From positions 1 through 41,976 of IMG/VR virus record IMGVR_UViG_3300019487_000052: a stretch of 41,976 nucleotides of DNA, one strand, 5' to 3'. This document shows positions 32,506 to 40,149 of the stretch, piece by piece; positions within the stretch are counted from its first letter, which is position 1, and the number at the start of each line of letters is the position of its first letter. Made by a program: the position numbers and the translations under genes. Under the pieces are notes generated by a model. It worked only from the letters and a program-made list of their open reading frames with translations. It ran no database searches and was not told the DNA's origin. Source of the DNA: a virus.

Positions 32506-33034
32506 TGGGCTCTCCTTCTACCTCGAACTCGATCTGGCGCTCCATTGCACGAATGGTCCCTCCGCTCTTCATCTTGAGGATAAGTCGAGCGAAAGCATCG
32601 TTGTCGGGAGTGTCCTTGGGTTCGTTGTTCGTTCGGAGCACTCCCTTGGCCTGCATGATAAGCCGACCCGCCTGGACCGTATGCTGGTGAGTCGGGTTCG
32701 TAGCAATGTTGAGCATGTTCTTCATTACCGCAAGCAGTCCAAGTTCCGAAGTGAAGTCCATGACCATGCGCTTGGCCCGTTCGATGAAACTGGGGGTCCG
32801 CATGATACGGCTAACATCCCGAGTCTCGACTGTCTTGTATCCAAGACGCCGTAGTTCATCCGCAAAGTCCCTTGGATCATACTTGCAGAACCCCCGACAG
32901 GTCACGAGACCGAGAAGAAGGACTTCGAGATATCCAACCCCTTCTTCCCGCAGATCGCAGATGAAGTCCTTCAGTCTCTTCTCGTCCTCGACGAGTTCCG
33001 CGACTGGATCCGCGATGAGGGCGTCCTCAGCCAC
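32378..33034 (-). CDS. Helical protein next to TerL (small terminase candidate)
   Basis: 218 aa, GTG start at 33034, stop within the TerL gene. It is predominantly helical, with EDEKRLKDFICDLREEGVGY, FADELRRLGYKTVETRDVSR and a hydrophobic region VMDFTSELGLLAVMKNMLNI. The C-terminus is low-complexity and acidic. No clear HTH is visible. Genes directly before TerL often encode TerS, so this or the next gene is the candidate, by position alone. Confidence 0.6.
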   Translation of the reverse strand: MAEDALIADPVAELVEDEKRLKDFICDLREEGVGYLEVLLLGLVTCRGFCKYDPRDFADELRRLGYKTVETRDVSRIMRTPSFIERAKRMVMDFTSELGLLAVMKNMLNIATNPTHQHTVQAGRLIMQAKGVLRTNNEPKDTPDNDAFARLILKMKSGGTIRAMERQIEFEVEGEPNVPRIESQGAGDPPRSAGSEAPATVSTGDSSIVDADFIIDDE

Positions 33035-33611
33035 GGTAGAAAGTGCCTCCGACCTCTTCCCTGGCCTCTTCTTCTAGGTTCTCATCCTGATCCAACATCC
33101 GGCGCCCAGCAACCCGCATCTCGTCCTCGAAGCCGCTCTCATGCATCCAGGAGCGGAAGCGCTTCTCGGCCTTCGTGTATATCTCCCGCACGGCAGAGAC
33201 CGAGGTACGGATCCTGCGAGCGATCTCCGGGAACTCGATCCGGTCCCTGTATAGCCAGAGCATGATGACCCGGTAGACGCGCTCCTCGCGTCTTGGAAAG
33301 ACGATCCTGAGAATGGCATCGAAGCGTTCGTCAGAACGTGGGACCACGATGATCTTCCACCTCTGTTGATACAGTTCCACCTGCTGTAGGGCTGGGATCT
33401 TCTCTTCGTCTGCCCATCCCTTACGCCAGCGATTCTCCGTCACCCAATCCGGTCGCCGGAGGAGATGGACGTTCTTGGTCCTGGCATTGTAGATGCCGAT
33501 CCGCTCGATCATCTCCTCGTAGGTAGGAGTCTTCGGCTTCACCCGACGCCAGATTTCTGACTTGATTGTCCTAGTCCTGGGGTTCTTGACGAAGGGGGTC
33601 GTGGAGGGCAC
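33027..33611 (-). CDS. HTH-domain protein, candidate small terminase
   Basis: 194 aa, GTG at 33611. Residues ~130-163 (RIEFPEIARRIRTSVSAVRE then IYTKAEKRF) form a helix-turn-helix resembling sigma-70 region 4 / terminase small subunit DNA-binding folds. The N-terminal ~45 residues are basic and helical (KSEIWRRVKPKTPTYEEMIE). Overlaps the next gene by 8 nt. Position two genes before TerL fits TerS, but a transcription-related role is possible. Confidence 0.62.
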   Translation of the reverse strand: MPSTTPFVKNPRTRTIKSEIWRRVKPKTPTYEEMIERIGIYNARTKNVHLLRRPDWVTENRWRKGWADEEKIPALQQVELYQQRWKIIVVPRSDERFDAILRIVFPRREERVYRVIMLWLYRDRIEFPEIARRIRTSVSAVREIYTKAEKRFRSWMHESGFEDEMRVAGRRMLDQDENLEEEAREEVGGTFYRG

Positions 33612-33612
33612 G

Positions 33613-34320
33613 TCAGTCCCGCTCGAAGATCATGATGTGCTCGTGCTCGAACAGCGTGAAATTGTTCACGATGGCGCGGTACCGCCAGAGGCCCTTGTGG
33701 GCTCCAAAGCCCTTTCCCTTGGTCGTCCCGATGTTCTTCACGATGTCACTCTTTAGCCGGTAGCCGATCGCTCGGATCCTCCGAGCACATTCGGATGGAA
33801 GAAGAACCAGCTCCCCAGAAGTATAGATGTCTGAGATGACGAGTGCCAAGAAGCGGCCGCTTGGAAGAAACCGAGAGAGATTGCGGACCACGTCGGCAAA
33901 CAAGTCGAGGAAGTCATCCACCTTGTACCGCGATAGATCCCCTGGCTCATGGCTGTAAGAGACGATATTCGCGTAGGGTGGGTGCAGGATGATGAGATCG
34001 ACTGTCCCATCAAGAGAGAGGGTCCTCGCGTCGGCTCGGACGATCTTGGATCGAACTGGTCGGATGTCCGAGGCAAGGATCGTCCGCCCTAAAGTGGCGC
34101 CCACGTCGATCGTCGTCCCACTCCCAGCAAAAGGATCCAGTACCACGTCTCCAGGACGCGTGTACCTGCGCATCAACTGGTAGGGGATCTCGGGGATGAA
34201 GTTCCCGTGGTAGGACGCTAAGCCAGCTCCCTTGGATCTTGTCTGGTCGATCCAGAGAGAGCCGAAGCGGATATCATCGGGAGGAGTCTTGGGGTCGAAG
34301 TCCCCTAGAAAGCTGGGCAC
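33613..34320 (-). CDS. DNA methyltransferase (N4/N6 type)
   Basis: 235 aa. Motif I is VLDPFAGSGTT (60-70), preceded by the motif-X-like HGNFIPEIPYQLMRRYTRPG. Motif IV reads LHPPY (112-116), a variant of the usual DPPY/SPPY tetrapeptide. The downstream part (NLSRFLPSGRFLALVISDIY) fits motif V-VI. No separate target domain is visible, so the specificity cannot be given. The GTG start at 34320 has a weak ribosome site. Embedded in the late operon, so it may modify virion DNA; the HPPY variant may still be active (seen in some families). Confidence 0.8.
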   Translation of the reverse strand: MPSFLGDFDPKTPPDDIRFGSLWIDQTRSKGAGLASYHGNFIPEIPYQLMRRYTRPGDVVLDPFAGSGTTIDVGATLGRTILASDIRPVRSKIVRADARTLSLDGTVDLIILHPPYANIVSYSHEPGDLSRYKVDDFLDLFADVVRNLSRFLPSGRFLALVISDIYTSGELVLLPSECARRIRAIGYRLKSDIVKNIGTTKGKGFGAHKGLWRYRAIVNNFTLFEHEHIMIFERD

Positions 34321-34326
34321 GACTAA

Positions 34327-34968
34327 CTACTTCTTGAGACCCCAGACCTTCTTGAGTTTCCGCTTTCGGAAGCCTTGATTCAAGTGCGAGATCGTATCAT
34401 CGTCCTTCTCGATGATGGTCCTCATCTTGATTGCCCGATGGTGAGAGGTCTCGGGGAGCAGTTCGGTCATCTTGCCTCGGGCCCTGGCCTTCTGGTGGAC
34501 CAACCAGATGGCTTGCCGTTCCAAGAACTTCGCCATCGCCTCCCGGCAGTGGGTCTCGTAGGAGGGAGAAGCGGCGATCTGCTCCTGGATCTCCCGAACC
34601 GGGTAAGTGTTCGTCCCATAGATCCGCACTGAGTCTCGCAGCGTGATGACCCGTTGACGGCACTTGGTGCAGACCAAGTGGAATGCCTTGCCCTCTTTCA
34701 GGGAGACAAAGCGGGCCACTCGATAGAGGGTTGAACACCGGGACCAAGGACAACGGATCTGGACGGCCAGAGCATAGGGTTGCTCCGTGAAAAGAGCGAC
34801 CGTTCCCCCGACCTTGGCGAAGGCCATGTGGCTTGCAATGAAACTGATGTAGGAATCGGAGTTCTTCCGCTCTTCTCGGTTGATGACTTTGGCCGCCCGC
34901 TCATCCCGGATGTCTTGGATGACCTTGGCTCTCAGGTCCCGTATGTCGAAGCAAGGCTTTCTTGGCAC
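34327..34968 (-). CDS. Zinc-ribbon-like hypothetical protein
   Basis: 213 aa. RCPWSRCSTLYRVARFV plus LVCTKCRQRVITL provide a CxxxxC...CxxC zinc-ribbon pattern at about residues 73-105. The N- and C-terminal parts are basic and helical, ending FRKRKLKKVWGLKK. It may bind nucleic acid. The 5' end overlaps the preceding gene by 68 bp. Not recognised as a family. Confidence 0.68.
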   Translation of the reverse strand: MPRKPCFDIRDLRAKVIQDIRDERAAKVINREERKNSDSYISFIASHMAFAKVGGTVALFTEQPYALAVQIRCPWSRCSTLYRVARFVSLKEGKAFHLVCTKCRQRVITLRDSVRIYGTNTYPVREIQEQIAASPSYETHCREAMAKFLERQAIWLVHQKARARGKMTELLPETSHHRAIKMRTIIEKDDDTISHLNQGFRKRKLKKVWGLKK

Positions 34969-35350
34969 GGGCGGCCTCCATTTGTAGTCGAGCGAAGTGC
35001 TCGCGGACCAGACGATCGGAACGGCGCTGGTTCTTCTCTCCTGGCTCCAGGGAAAGATAGTACCACTGGCGCGGATAGACAGTGACGATGCGTTCGTGTG
35101 GTTCGGGATGACGTAATCCGACCCACCAGATGAGACACCCTCTCTTCCATCTCCATCGACTGGAGCGATACTCGAACCGCTCGGTCACTTCCAAGACTGT
35201 TGCCGCGTAGACAACCTCTTCTCCCAAGATGAAGTAGATGGGATCAGCCGGCCGGACGTGGGATGGGGGAGCATTCAGGGTCACGCTCCCGAGGCCATCG
35301 AGCTGCATTTCCCGAAGCGCGAGGGAAGCCTCCTCGTCGGCCAGCCGCAC
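34901..35350 (-). CDS. Hypothetical protein, possible upstream extension
   Basis: 149 aa from the GTG at 35350, which has no good ribosome site. The core is beta-rich (DPIYFILGEEVVYAATVLEV, CLIWWVGLRHPEPHER), followed by a basic helical C-terminus. The same frame remains open upstream to about 35480 and reads like protein (SPIVVVPPRFPRVSFQAAYR...), but has no ATG/GTG/TTG there, so the true start is uncertain. Function unknown. Confidence 0.6.
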   Translation of the reverse strand: MRLADEEASLALREMQLDGLGSVTLNAPPSHVRPADPIYFILGEEVVYAATVLEVTERFEYRSSRWRWKRGCLIWWVGLRHPEPHERIVTVYPRQWYYLSLEPGEKNQRRSDRLVREHFARLQMEAARAKKALLRHTGPESQGHPRHPG

Positions 35351-35439
35351 TGCAATGGGTACGCCACGCCTGGGGGTCTTGGGGTCCTGGGGACGATACG
35401 CGGCCTGAAATGATACCCGGGGGAACCGGGGAGGGACGA

Positions 35440-36276
35440 CTACGATTGGGGAGGGTCCTCCGCTGCCTTGATCTTCGCGATGTTCTGTTCCCAGTAGTCG
35501 AGCGCACTTACAGTCGAGCCAGTACCCTTGGAGATGGGCTTGGGTACTCGGCCCTTCCCACCTTCCAAGGCCGCAAGGATCTTGGGCACGAGTGATGCCA
35601 TCAGGTCGTGGACATCGAACACGGATAGATGGCGGTCGATGATGGTCTGACCGTGGGTAGCAAGATGATTCTGGCGCAGAGTGGGCCCAGTGATTGACTT
35701 CTCGAACTCCGTGAGATCGAAGGGTCCGAAGGCGGCACGGTCAGACTTCTGGACGATGGTGTACCCGGTTGGGTTCCTTGGATCGGGCAACCATCGGATC
35801 TCATGGGATTCCGGGGACGGGAGTGGGGGGAAGAGTATGACCGTTCCGCCCATGCCCTCGATCTGCCGCTTCTCCATGTCAGTCACTTGGGTATCCACAT
35901 GGATGATCTTGAGGCCCTTCCTCGCCAGGCGGGAGTAGCCAGTCGCCTTGTCCACTCGAAGATCCGTACCAGTGATGGCCCGAACCACTCCGAACCCCGA
36001 GGCGAATTTGGTCTTGCGGAATGTCTCGTTGATCTCGTCCTGCTGCCCACTCCACCTCTCCCAGGGCCCCGCATACCCCATCTCCTTGGTGAAGTTCTGG
36101 ACAGAGAGGAGCATCTCGGGAGAACTGGTGGTCTCGGGCATGTCTGTGTGCAAGTAGAGCTGCCCATACCTGGAGCACCAGTCCAGGAAGAAGGCTGAGT
36201 ACTTGCGAAACACATGGCCCTTGGGGTCCGACGAGGAGATCAACAACCTTTCAGGCTTGACCAAGAACGCATACAT
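35440..36276 (-). CDS. Hypothetical protein at the head of the late operon
   Basis: 278 aa from the ATG at 36276, with GGAGG seven bases upstream. A longer open frame to 36663 would cross the divergent glycosylase gene and is rejected. The sequence contains SRYGQLYLHTDMPE, TGTDLRVDKATGYSRLARKG and KGLKIIHVDTQVTDMEKRQI, mixed alpha/beta, with no motif I recognise. Being first in the minus-strand block after a 63-bp divergent gap, it is probably an early-read gene of the operon. Confidence 0.75.
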   Translation of the reverse strand: MYAFLVKPERLLISSSDPKGHVFRKYSAFFLDWCSRYGQLYLHTDMPETTSSPEMLLSVQNFTKEMGYAGPWERWSGQQDEINETFRKTKFASGFGVVRAITGTDLRVDKATGYSRLARKGLKIIHVDTQVTDMEKRQIEGMGGTVILFPPLPSPESHEIRWLPDPRNPTGYTIVQKSDRAAFGPFDLTEFEKSITGPTLRQNHLATHGQTIIDRHLSVFDVHDLMASLVPKILAALEGGKGRVPKPISKGTGSTVSALDYWEQNIAKIKAAEDPPQS

Positions 36277-36339
36277 CTGGGCTCCTCCGGTAGGGAGTCT
36301 ACAGTAGAGCCTGTGTAGAAAGTAAGAAAGAGGTGGCCC
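36277..36339. promoter_or_regulatory. Divergent gap between the late operon and the glycosylase gene
   Basis: A 63-bp gap between starts at 36276 (minus) and 36340 (plus). It holds the ribosome sites GGAGGAG (minus) and AGAGG (plus) and a small dyad TCTAC-A-GTAGA at 36298-36308. Promoters for both directions are likely to sit here or in the neighbouring coding ends, but I see no consensus -10/-35 pair. Confidence 0.45.
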
Positions 36340-36993
36340 TTGCAGTTCGCTGAGATCCGAGAAGCATACCGTGAATGTCGAATGTGCCAACTGCATGTTC
36401 GCAGGAGCCGGATCGTCTGGGCCGAGGGTGGGGTTGCGCCCATCATGTTCATCGGGGAAGCCCCCGGAGTAGAGGAAGATGGGTGTGGGAGGCCGTTCGT
36501 TGGAACCTCCGGCAAACTCCTCAGAAGGCAGCTTCGGGATCTCGATTTCAAGGCGGGGGACTTCTCCATCTCGAATGTCGTCCGATGCAGACCCCCGAAC
36601 AACCGCACGCCCAAGCCCGAGGAGGCTGCTTCCTGCCGGCCTATCCTGGATGCGGAGATCCACGCGGGAGGAGCTGTCCTGCTGGTCTCTTTAGGCAACA
36701 CGGCCTTGCGTTCACTTTTGGGCCCCGAGGTCCCGGGCGTGAGCCTACTGCGTGGGGAGACATACCGCTTGGGCCGCCAAGTGCTGTTCCCGACGTTCCA
36801 CCCTTCGGCCTGCTTGCGACGACGAGAGACGCTTGAGCTGTGGCGCGATGACTTGGCTGAAGTGAAGCGGCGCCTGGGCCACTGGCGTAGCGGACAGATG
36901 GAACTGGCCCTGGAAGTGACCAATGACCTCTACGGACTGGAGACGTGCGCAGATCCCCTGTCCCTTGGATCAGGGGTCGGCTCCGAAGAGTGA
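36340..36993 (+). CDS. Family 4 uracil-DNA glycosylase
   Basis: 217 aa, TTG start with AGAGG seven bases upstream. The hallmark motifs are present: FIGEAPGVEEDGCGRPFVG (37-56; motif A GEAPG), NVVRCRPPNNRTP (79-91), and FHPSA (about 148-152, motif B). Cysteines 13, 16, 83 and 99 make the CX2C...CX15C set for the 4Fe-4S cluster of family 4 enzymes. It removes uracil from DNA. The 3' end overlaps the convergent minus-strand winged-helix gene by 64 bp. It is the only plus-strand gene between minus-strand blocks. Confidence 0.9.
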   Translation: MQFAEIREAYRECRMCQLHVRRSRIVWAEGGVAPIMFIGEAPGVEEDGCGRPFVGTSGKLLRRQLRDLDFKAGDFSISNVVRCRPPNNRTPKPEEAASCRPILDAEIHAGGAVLLVSLGNTALRSLLGPEVPGVSLLRGETYRLGRQVLFPTFHPSACLRRRETLELWRDDLAEVKRRLGHWRSGQMELALEVTNDLYGLETCADPLSLGSGVGSEE

Positions 36994-37157
36994 CTCTTGG
37001 TGAGCCACTTGTAGAGGGCCTCGCCTTGGGGCGTCAAGTGGTAGACCCTGCGCCCGTCCCTGCGCTCCTCGATCTGGACTTGACCGGCCCGGACAAGGAT
37101 CTGGGCCTCAGTATCGTCCAAGAGTCCTTCCTTCACGGACCAAAGAAGCTCTAGCAC
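36930..37157 (-). CDS. Small winged-helix protein
   Basis: 75 aa, GTG start at 37157 with a perfect AGGAGGT six bases upstream, overlapping the methyltransferase stop by 7 nt. QIEERRDGRRVYHLTPQGEA then LYKWL resembles the wing and terminal helix of small MarR/PadR-type winged helices ('...RRyYrLT..G...l...l'). The C-terminus is Ser/Pro-rich. Likely DNA-binding; target unknown. Convergent with the glycosylase gene. Confidence 0.72.
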   Translation of the reverse strand: MLELLWSVKEGLLDDTEAQILVRAGQVQIEERRDGRRVYHLTPQGEALYKWLTKSHSSEPTPDPRDRGSAHVSSP

Positions 37158-37819
37158 GGCTCACCTCCTGCCTTCACCGGCTTTTGTAACCGGTTACAGA
37201 TTCCCCTAGCTACATTGTAGCGGGCAGCCCACATTTTGCCAATCTCATGGCGAGGTGGGATGAGGCGAACGCGCATCCTTTCTTCCGGTGGGATGTCCTT
37301 CCTCCAGATGAACCAGGCAAAGCAGATGGTCGATGCCCCAATCTGGTTGACCTCTGGGGTGCCTTCGGGTACTAGCTTGACCCTTGAGGAGAAGACGTAA
37401 ATGTCCACGGGATGGCGCTGAAAGAAGAAGTACCTCTCGACGGACTCAATGAATTGAAGCCGAAGAAAGAGAGCGACCGAACACTTAGCCGTGGCCAGGG
37501 CCACCTCGGCGAACTCAAGAGCAATCGAGAACGGTGGGTTAGTGACAATGTGGTCAGGAGTCGTCCACGGATGGGCAGTCTGATCCAAGAAATCCACTTG
37601 GGGGTAAGTGTGGTGGGGGAAGGGCCGGATGTCCGAAGTGACAATCGAGATCCCCGGATATGAACGCAAGACCCCGGCGATAGCCCCGAGGCCGGCTGCG
37701 GGTTCCAGGACTGTGCCCGAGAAGGGCGATGCAGTTAGGAGGAGAGCCCTGGTAGCCCAAGCAGGTGTCTCGTAGTTGTCCGTCTGGGAGAAGCGCCTGC
37801 CAAGACGAGGGGGTTCCAC
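37151..37819 (-). CDS. DNA adenine methyltransferase (NPPF type)
   Basis: 222 aa. VLEPAAGLGAI (38-48) is motif I and TNPPF (93-97) motif IV, followed by SIALEFAEVALATA, the usual pattern for N6-adenine methyltransferases of phages ('DxVLTNPPFS.a..f...a'). The C-terminus holds dyad site 7 (codons CysAsnArgLeuGln). The start at 37819 is a GTG without a good ribosome site, so the true start may differ. Coupled to the winged-helix gene. Confidence 0.82.
   Translation of the reverse strand: MEPPRLGRRFSQTDNYETPAWATRALLLTASPFSGTVLEPAAGLGAIAGVLRSYPGISIVTSDIRPFPHHTYPQVDFLDQTAHPWTTPDHIVTNPPFSIALEFAEVALATAKCSVALFLRLQFIESVERYFFFQRHPVDIYVFSSRVKLVPEGTPEVNQIGASTICFAWFIWRKDIPPEERMRVRLIPPRHEIGKMWAARYNVARGICNRLQKPVKAGGEPC
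37185..37198. promoter_or_regulatory. Dyad site 7, in the 3' end of the methyltransferase gene
   Basis: Perfect 14-bp palindrome TGTAACCGGTTACA; core at 37186-37197, 28 nt before the start of the winged-helix gene. Confidence 0.85.
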
Positions 37820-37839
37820 TGTCAGCTACATCGACGCCA

Positions 37840-37880
37840 GAAAAGCAGAAACCCCCGGCAGCTTTGGGGCCACTGGGGGT
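37840..37880 (-). terminator. Intrinsic terminator on the minus strand
   Basis: Arms ACCCCC / GGGGGT (37851-37880) with an inner 5-bp GUGGC/GCUGC helix and one mismatch, followed on the minus strand by TTCTGCTTTTC. It ends transcription coming from the gene at 38187 before the methyltransferase gene. Confidence 0.65.
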
Positions 37881-38186
37881 CTGCGGGTACCGCCGATGAT
37901 CGAGACGATCCGGTCCGTGGCTTTCGCCCGTCTCCTTCTCGGCTCGATCTAGCGCACCCTCTCGTCTCCTCCCGGGCTCTCGCCTAGGTCGTTCCGAGGA
38001 ACCCGGTCATCGCCGCCTGCGACTTCGTCCGTGGTTCCTTGGCTCTGTGGTATCCGCTGGGGGGACGGATCTCAGGCTTCGGTTCCACGCCTTCGAGGGG
38101 GATCGCCCTCGACCGATGGGAGAAGGATGGCCCCAAAGGGGCCTCGCCGTCAACAACTTTCGTTCTCTCCCGCTCTGGGAAAGAAA
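37881..38186. other. Gap with no convincing gene
   Basis: About 300 bp between the terminator and the winged-helix gene. It holds a perfect GGCCCC-AAA-GGGGCC hairpin at 38129-38143 without a T-run, and a 90-codon minus-strand open frame (37984-38256) that overlaps the neighbour and has no ribosome site. I see no RNA gene. Confidence 0.6.
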
Positions 38187-38687
38187 CTACAGCTCGTTGG
38201 GTGCGTTCTCCGTCAGGCGAAAGCACGCTTCCTCCCCCTCCGGGGTGGGTGTCCATCTGTCCCCCTCATGGATGAGGAAACCGAGCTTGACGAGCTTCTC
38301 CAATCTCTTGAGAAGGGAAGCATGCTTCCCCTTCCTCCCCCCTGGACCATAGAGAGCACAGGCCAGCTCCCCGAAGGAAGTGGCCGACCGACTGGGGAAG
38401 TCTGCCCTGGCGATGACGAGGCTCAAGAGTATGTGAATGGCCGTGCCCCCGAGAAGATCACGCTGGGACCTCGGTGGCTGTTGTAGGAGATCCTCTGGGA
38501 GCAGATAGCGTGTGTTCATGGCCCAGCCGACCCGAACGATCCGACCATCCGCGAGAAGGCGGTTCATGTAGAAGCGAACGGTCTCCGGTGATTGCGGAAG
38601 AGCCTCCGCGAGGGCTCTGAACCGCACACCTCGGGGATTGTCTTTCAAGAAGGCGAGGATGAACAGCTCGATGTCGTGATCTGCCAT
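38187..38687 (-). CDS. Winged-helix DNA-binding protein
   Basis: 166 aa from ATG at 38687 with GGAG seven bases upstream; a GTG at 38705 is also in frame. Residues ~7-60 (IELFILAFLKDNPRGVRFRA, LAEALPQSPETVRFYMNRLL, ADGRIVRVG) form a classical winged helix like that of phage regulators. A second similar helical segment at ~95-145 ends with LEKLVKLGFLIHEGDRWTPT. It faces the gene at 38735 across a 47-bp divergent gap, so it may regulate both. Possible binder of the dyads, not proven. Confidence 0.75.
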   Translation of the reverse strand: MADHDIELFILAFLKDNPRGVRFRALAEALPQSPETVRFYMNRLLADGRIVRVGWAMNTRYLLPEDLLQQPPRSQRDLLGGTAIHILLSLVIARADFPSRSATSFGELACALYGPGGRKGKHASLLKRLEKLVKLGFLIHEGDRWTPTPEGEEACFRLTENAPNEL

Positions 38688-38734
38688 CGTCAGCTCCATC
38701 GTCACTGCGTCGATGATAGATCAGGAGGTTCCTT
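38688..38734. promoter_or_regulatory. Divergent 47-bp gap
   Basis: Between the winged-helix gene and the plus-strand gene at 38735. It holds AGGAGG (38723-38728) at the right distance from GTG 38735 and the ribosome site of the other gene. No clear promoter consensus. Confidence 0.4.
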
Positions 38735-39190
38735 GTGGGTGGGAGGGTCATGGCTATCTGGCGCCGGGGCAAGCTGGAGATACCAGTTCCCCCGGACTTC
38801 CCCAGTGAGATCCCCAAGGTGTTCGTTGCCTGGTGGAGTGCCTCTCACGAGAAAGTCCTAGTGAGGACTCTGATCCGGATTGCCGCCCCCGGAGGATGTG
38901 TAGTGGCCATGGACGCACAGACCCTCAAGGATAGGCCGTACATCTACCTGGGGTGGGGGCTCTCGGGGGACGAGCACTTGTTGCTCTACCACATGGTAGG
39001 TCGTCCCATCGAGGATGGAGAGCGTATCTTAGTCCATGTGGAAACCCTCCCCTTCGAGAAACTGTCAGACCTCTGCTTGAGGATCTACGAGTTGTACCAG
39101 AAAGAGAAGATCGAGCGGACATACCTGGAGCTTCGATCCTGGAGCCCCCAGGAGATCCGCCTTCTACTCAGCAGATTGGGGCTCCCATGA
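38735..39190 (+). CDS. Hypothetical protein, plus-strand accessory pair 1
   Basis: 151 aa, GTG start with AGGAGG six bases upstream. It is a compact alpha/beta sequence: VFVAWWSASHEKVLVRTLIR, GGCVVAMDAQTLKDRPYIYL and KLSDLCLRIYELYQKEKIER. I do not recognise a family. It is coupled to the following gene by ATGA. The divergent partner is a winged-helix gene. Confidence 0.75.
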   Translation: MGGRVMAIWRRGKLEIPVPPDFPSEIPKVFVAWWSASHEKVLVRTLIRIAAPGGCVVAMDAQTLKDRPYIYLGWGLSGDEHLLLYHMVGRPIEDGERILVHVETLPFEKLSDLCLRIYELYQKEKIERTYLELRSWSPQEIRLLLSRLGLP

Positions 39191-39813
39191 GCGGACTAGA
39201 ACTACGCCGAGCCGTGCTACGCCTCCGGTGCGCTGAGCGAGAGTGCCTGGACGCAAAGAAGGAAGTGGAGAAGCTACTCGAACGGATGCAAGTAACTGAC
39301 TTAGATCCCACGCGAGAGTACCTCCAAGCCCTGGGCTTCTCTCTGGGGCAACGTGATGAGATGGAAGGTATTCGAAACGTCATCACCCCCGAGGGCATGG
39401 TCATCCGAGTGAGCGAGTCGTGGTTCTACCGCCTACGCGGCCAACAAGATATCTGCGACATCTTCTGGAACAGGCCCCCCACATGGGAAGACCCCAAGCT
39501 GGAGCAAGCTCTACTCGACACCCTTAGTGCCGCCCTCTCAGGCTTCCACCTCCCCAAGGCCGTGGGGTGGGAAGACATCACACGTCACGACTGGGAGCTA
39601 CGCCACACTCGGGCCCTCCGCCAAAGGCCCGATATCGGAAGTCTCCTCACCCCCGAGGAGATTGCCTGTCTCGACTTCGTCCTGGAGCACGATGGCACCC
39701 CCTCGTGGGACGAAGCGCTATGGCTAGCCCTGAAAGCCCAAGCCGGGATGGATGACTCGAAGCTCATCCCATGGATGCGCTATATCCCGAAGTACCCTCG
39801 CCACAGCCTCTAG
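39187..39813 (+). CDS. Hypothetical protein, plus-strand accessory pair 2
   Basis: 208 aa from ATG at 39187 overlapping the previous stop (ATGA); a longer frame to 38953 is antisense-like and rejected. The N-terminal third is helical (AVLRLRCAERECLDAKKEVE), followed by VIRVSESWFYRLRGQQDICD and EDPKLEQALLDTLSAALSGF. It ends with SLLTPEEIACLDFVLEHDGT. No family recognised. Its stop overlaps by 4 nt the convergent stop of the minus-strand gene at 39810. Confidence 0.72.
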   Translation: MSGLELRRAVLRLRCAERECLDAKKEVEKLLERMQVTDLDPTREYLQALGFSLGQRDEMEGIRNVITPEGMVIRVSESWFYRLRGQQDICDIFWNRPPTWEDPKLEQALLDTLSAALSGFHLPKAVGWEDITRHDWELRHTRALRQRPDIGSLLTPEEIACLDFVLEHDGTPSWDEALWLALKAQAGMDDSKLIPWMRYIPKYPRHSL

Positions 39814-40103
39814 CCCCTCCAGATGACGACTCCGGAGCGGATCCATCCGTAGAAAGTGCAGCGAAAGCGCATCCGCCGGCAATCTATGGCTGGACGTACC
39901 GTGATGGTTGCAAAGTCCTGAGAAGTTATCGTCCACTGGCGCCTCGACCTCGTGGGAGGGACAGGTAGCCAGATCCAATGGACTACCACTTGGGGATCCT
40001 GCTTACATGCCGGGCAGTGGAAGAGCAGCTCCCGCCCATCGGGGCCATCCGAGAAGTGGGGGTTCAAGCTGAGAAGACTGACGGGGACGGGCTGGCTCTT
40101 CAT
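39810..40103 (-). CDS. Small zinc-knuckle protein, DUF6527-like
   Basis: 97 aa from ATG 40103 with GAGG upstream. ELLFHCPACKQDPQVVVHWI then WTITSQDFATITVRPAI and RCTFYGWIRSGVVIW match the pattern of small phage DUF6527-type proteins (HFxCPxCxxxH...W.f..d...PT..Psi...RC..fv.dG.i.y). It lies antisense between two plus-strand genes, overlapping the stop of one (4 nt) and the possible 5' region of the other. Function unknown. Confidence 0.58.
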   Translation of the reverse strand: MKSQPVPVSLLSLNPHFSDGPDGRELLFHCPACKQDPQVVVHWIWLPVPPTRSRRQWTITSQDFATITVRPAIDCRRMRFRCTFYGWIRSGVVIWRG

Positions 40104-40149
40104 GGGGGAGACCTCATGCTCTTTCATCGACTGTGCCGATGTAGGGACA
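40104..40149. promoter_or_regulatory. Divergent gap before the two-HTH gene
   Basis: 46-bp gap if the HTH gene starts at GTG 40150. It has AGGG before the GTG and GAGG on the other strand. An alternative ATG (40102) of the HTH gene would leave no gap. Confidence 0.35.

Noticed and set aside
35440-36663. Longer version of the 278-aa gene starting at 36663
   Set aside because: The added part is antisense to the glycosylase gene, and the ATG at 36276 has GGAGG at the right distance.
37984-38256. 90-codon minus-strand open frame in the gap
   Set aside because: No ribosome site, overlaps the winged-helix gene out of frame, composition unlike its neighbours; a real small gene is not excluded but I do not call it.
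39771-39968. 65-codon plus-strand open frame
   Set aside because: Lies antisense to the DUF6527-like gene and overlaps the previous gene; Pro/Ser/Arg-rich without ribosome site.
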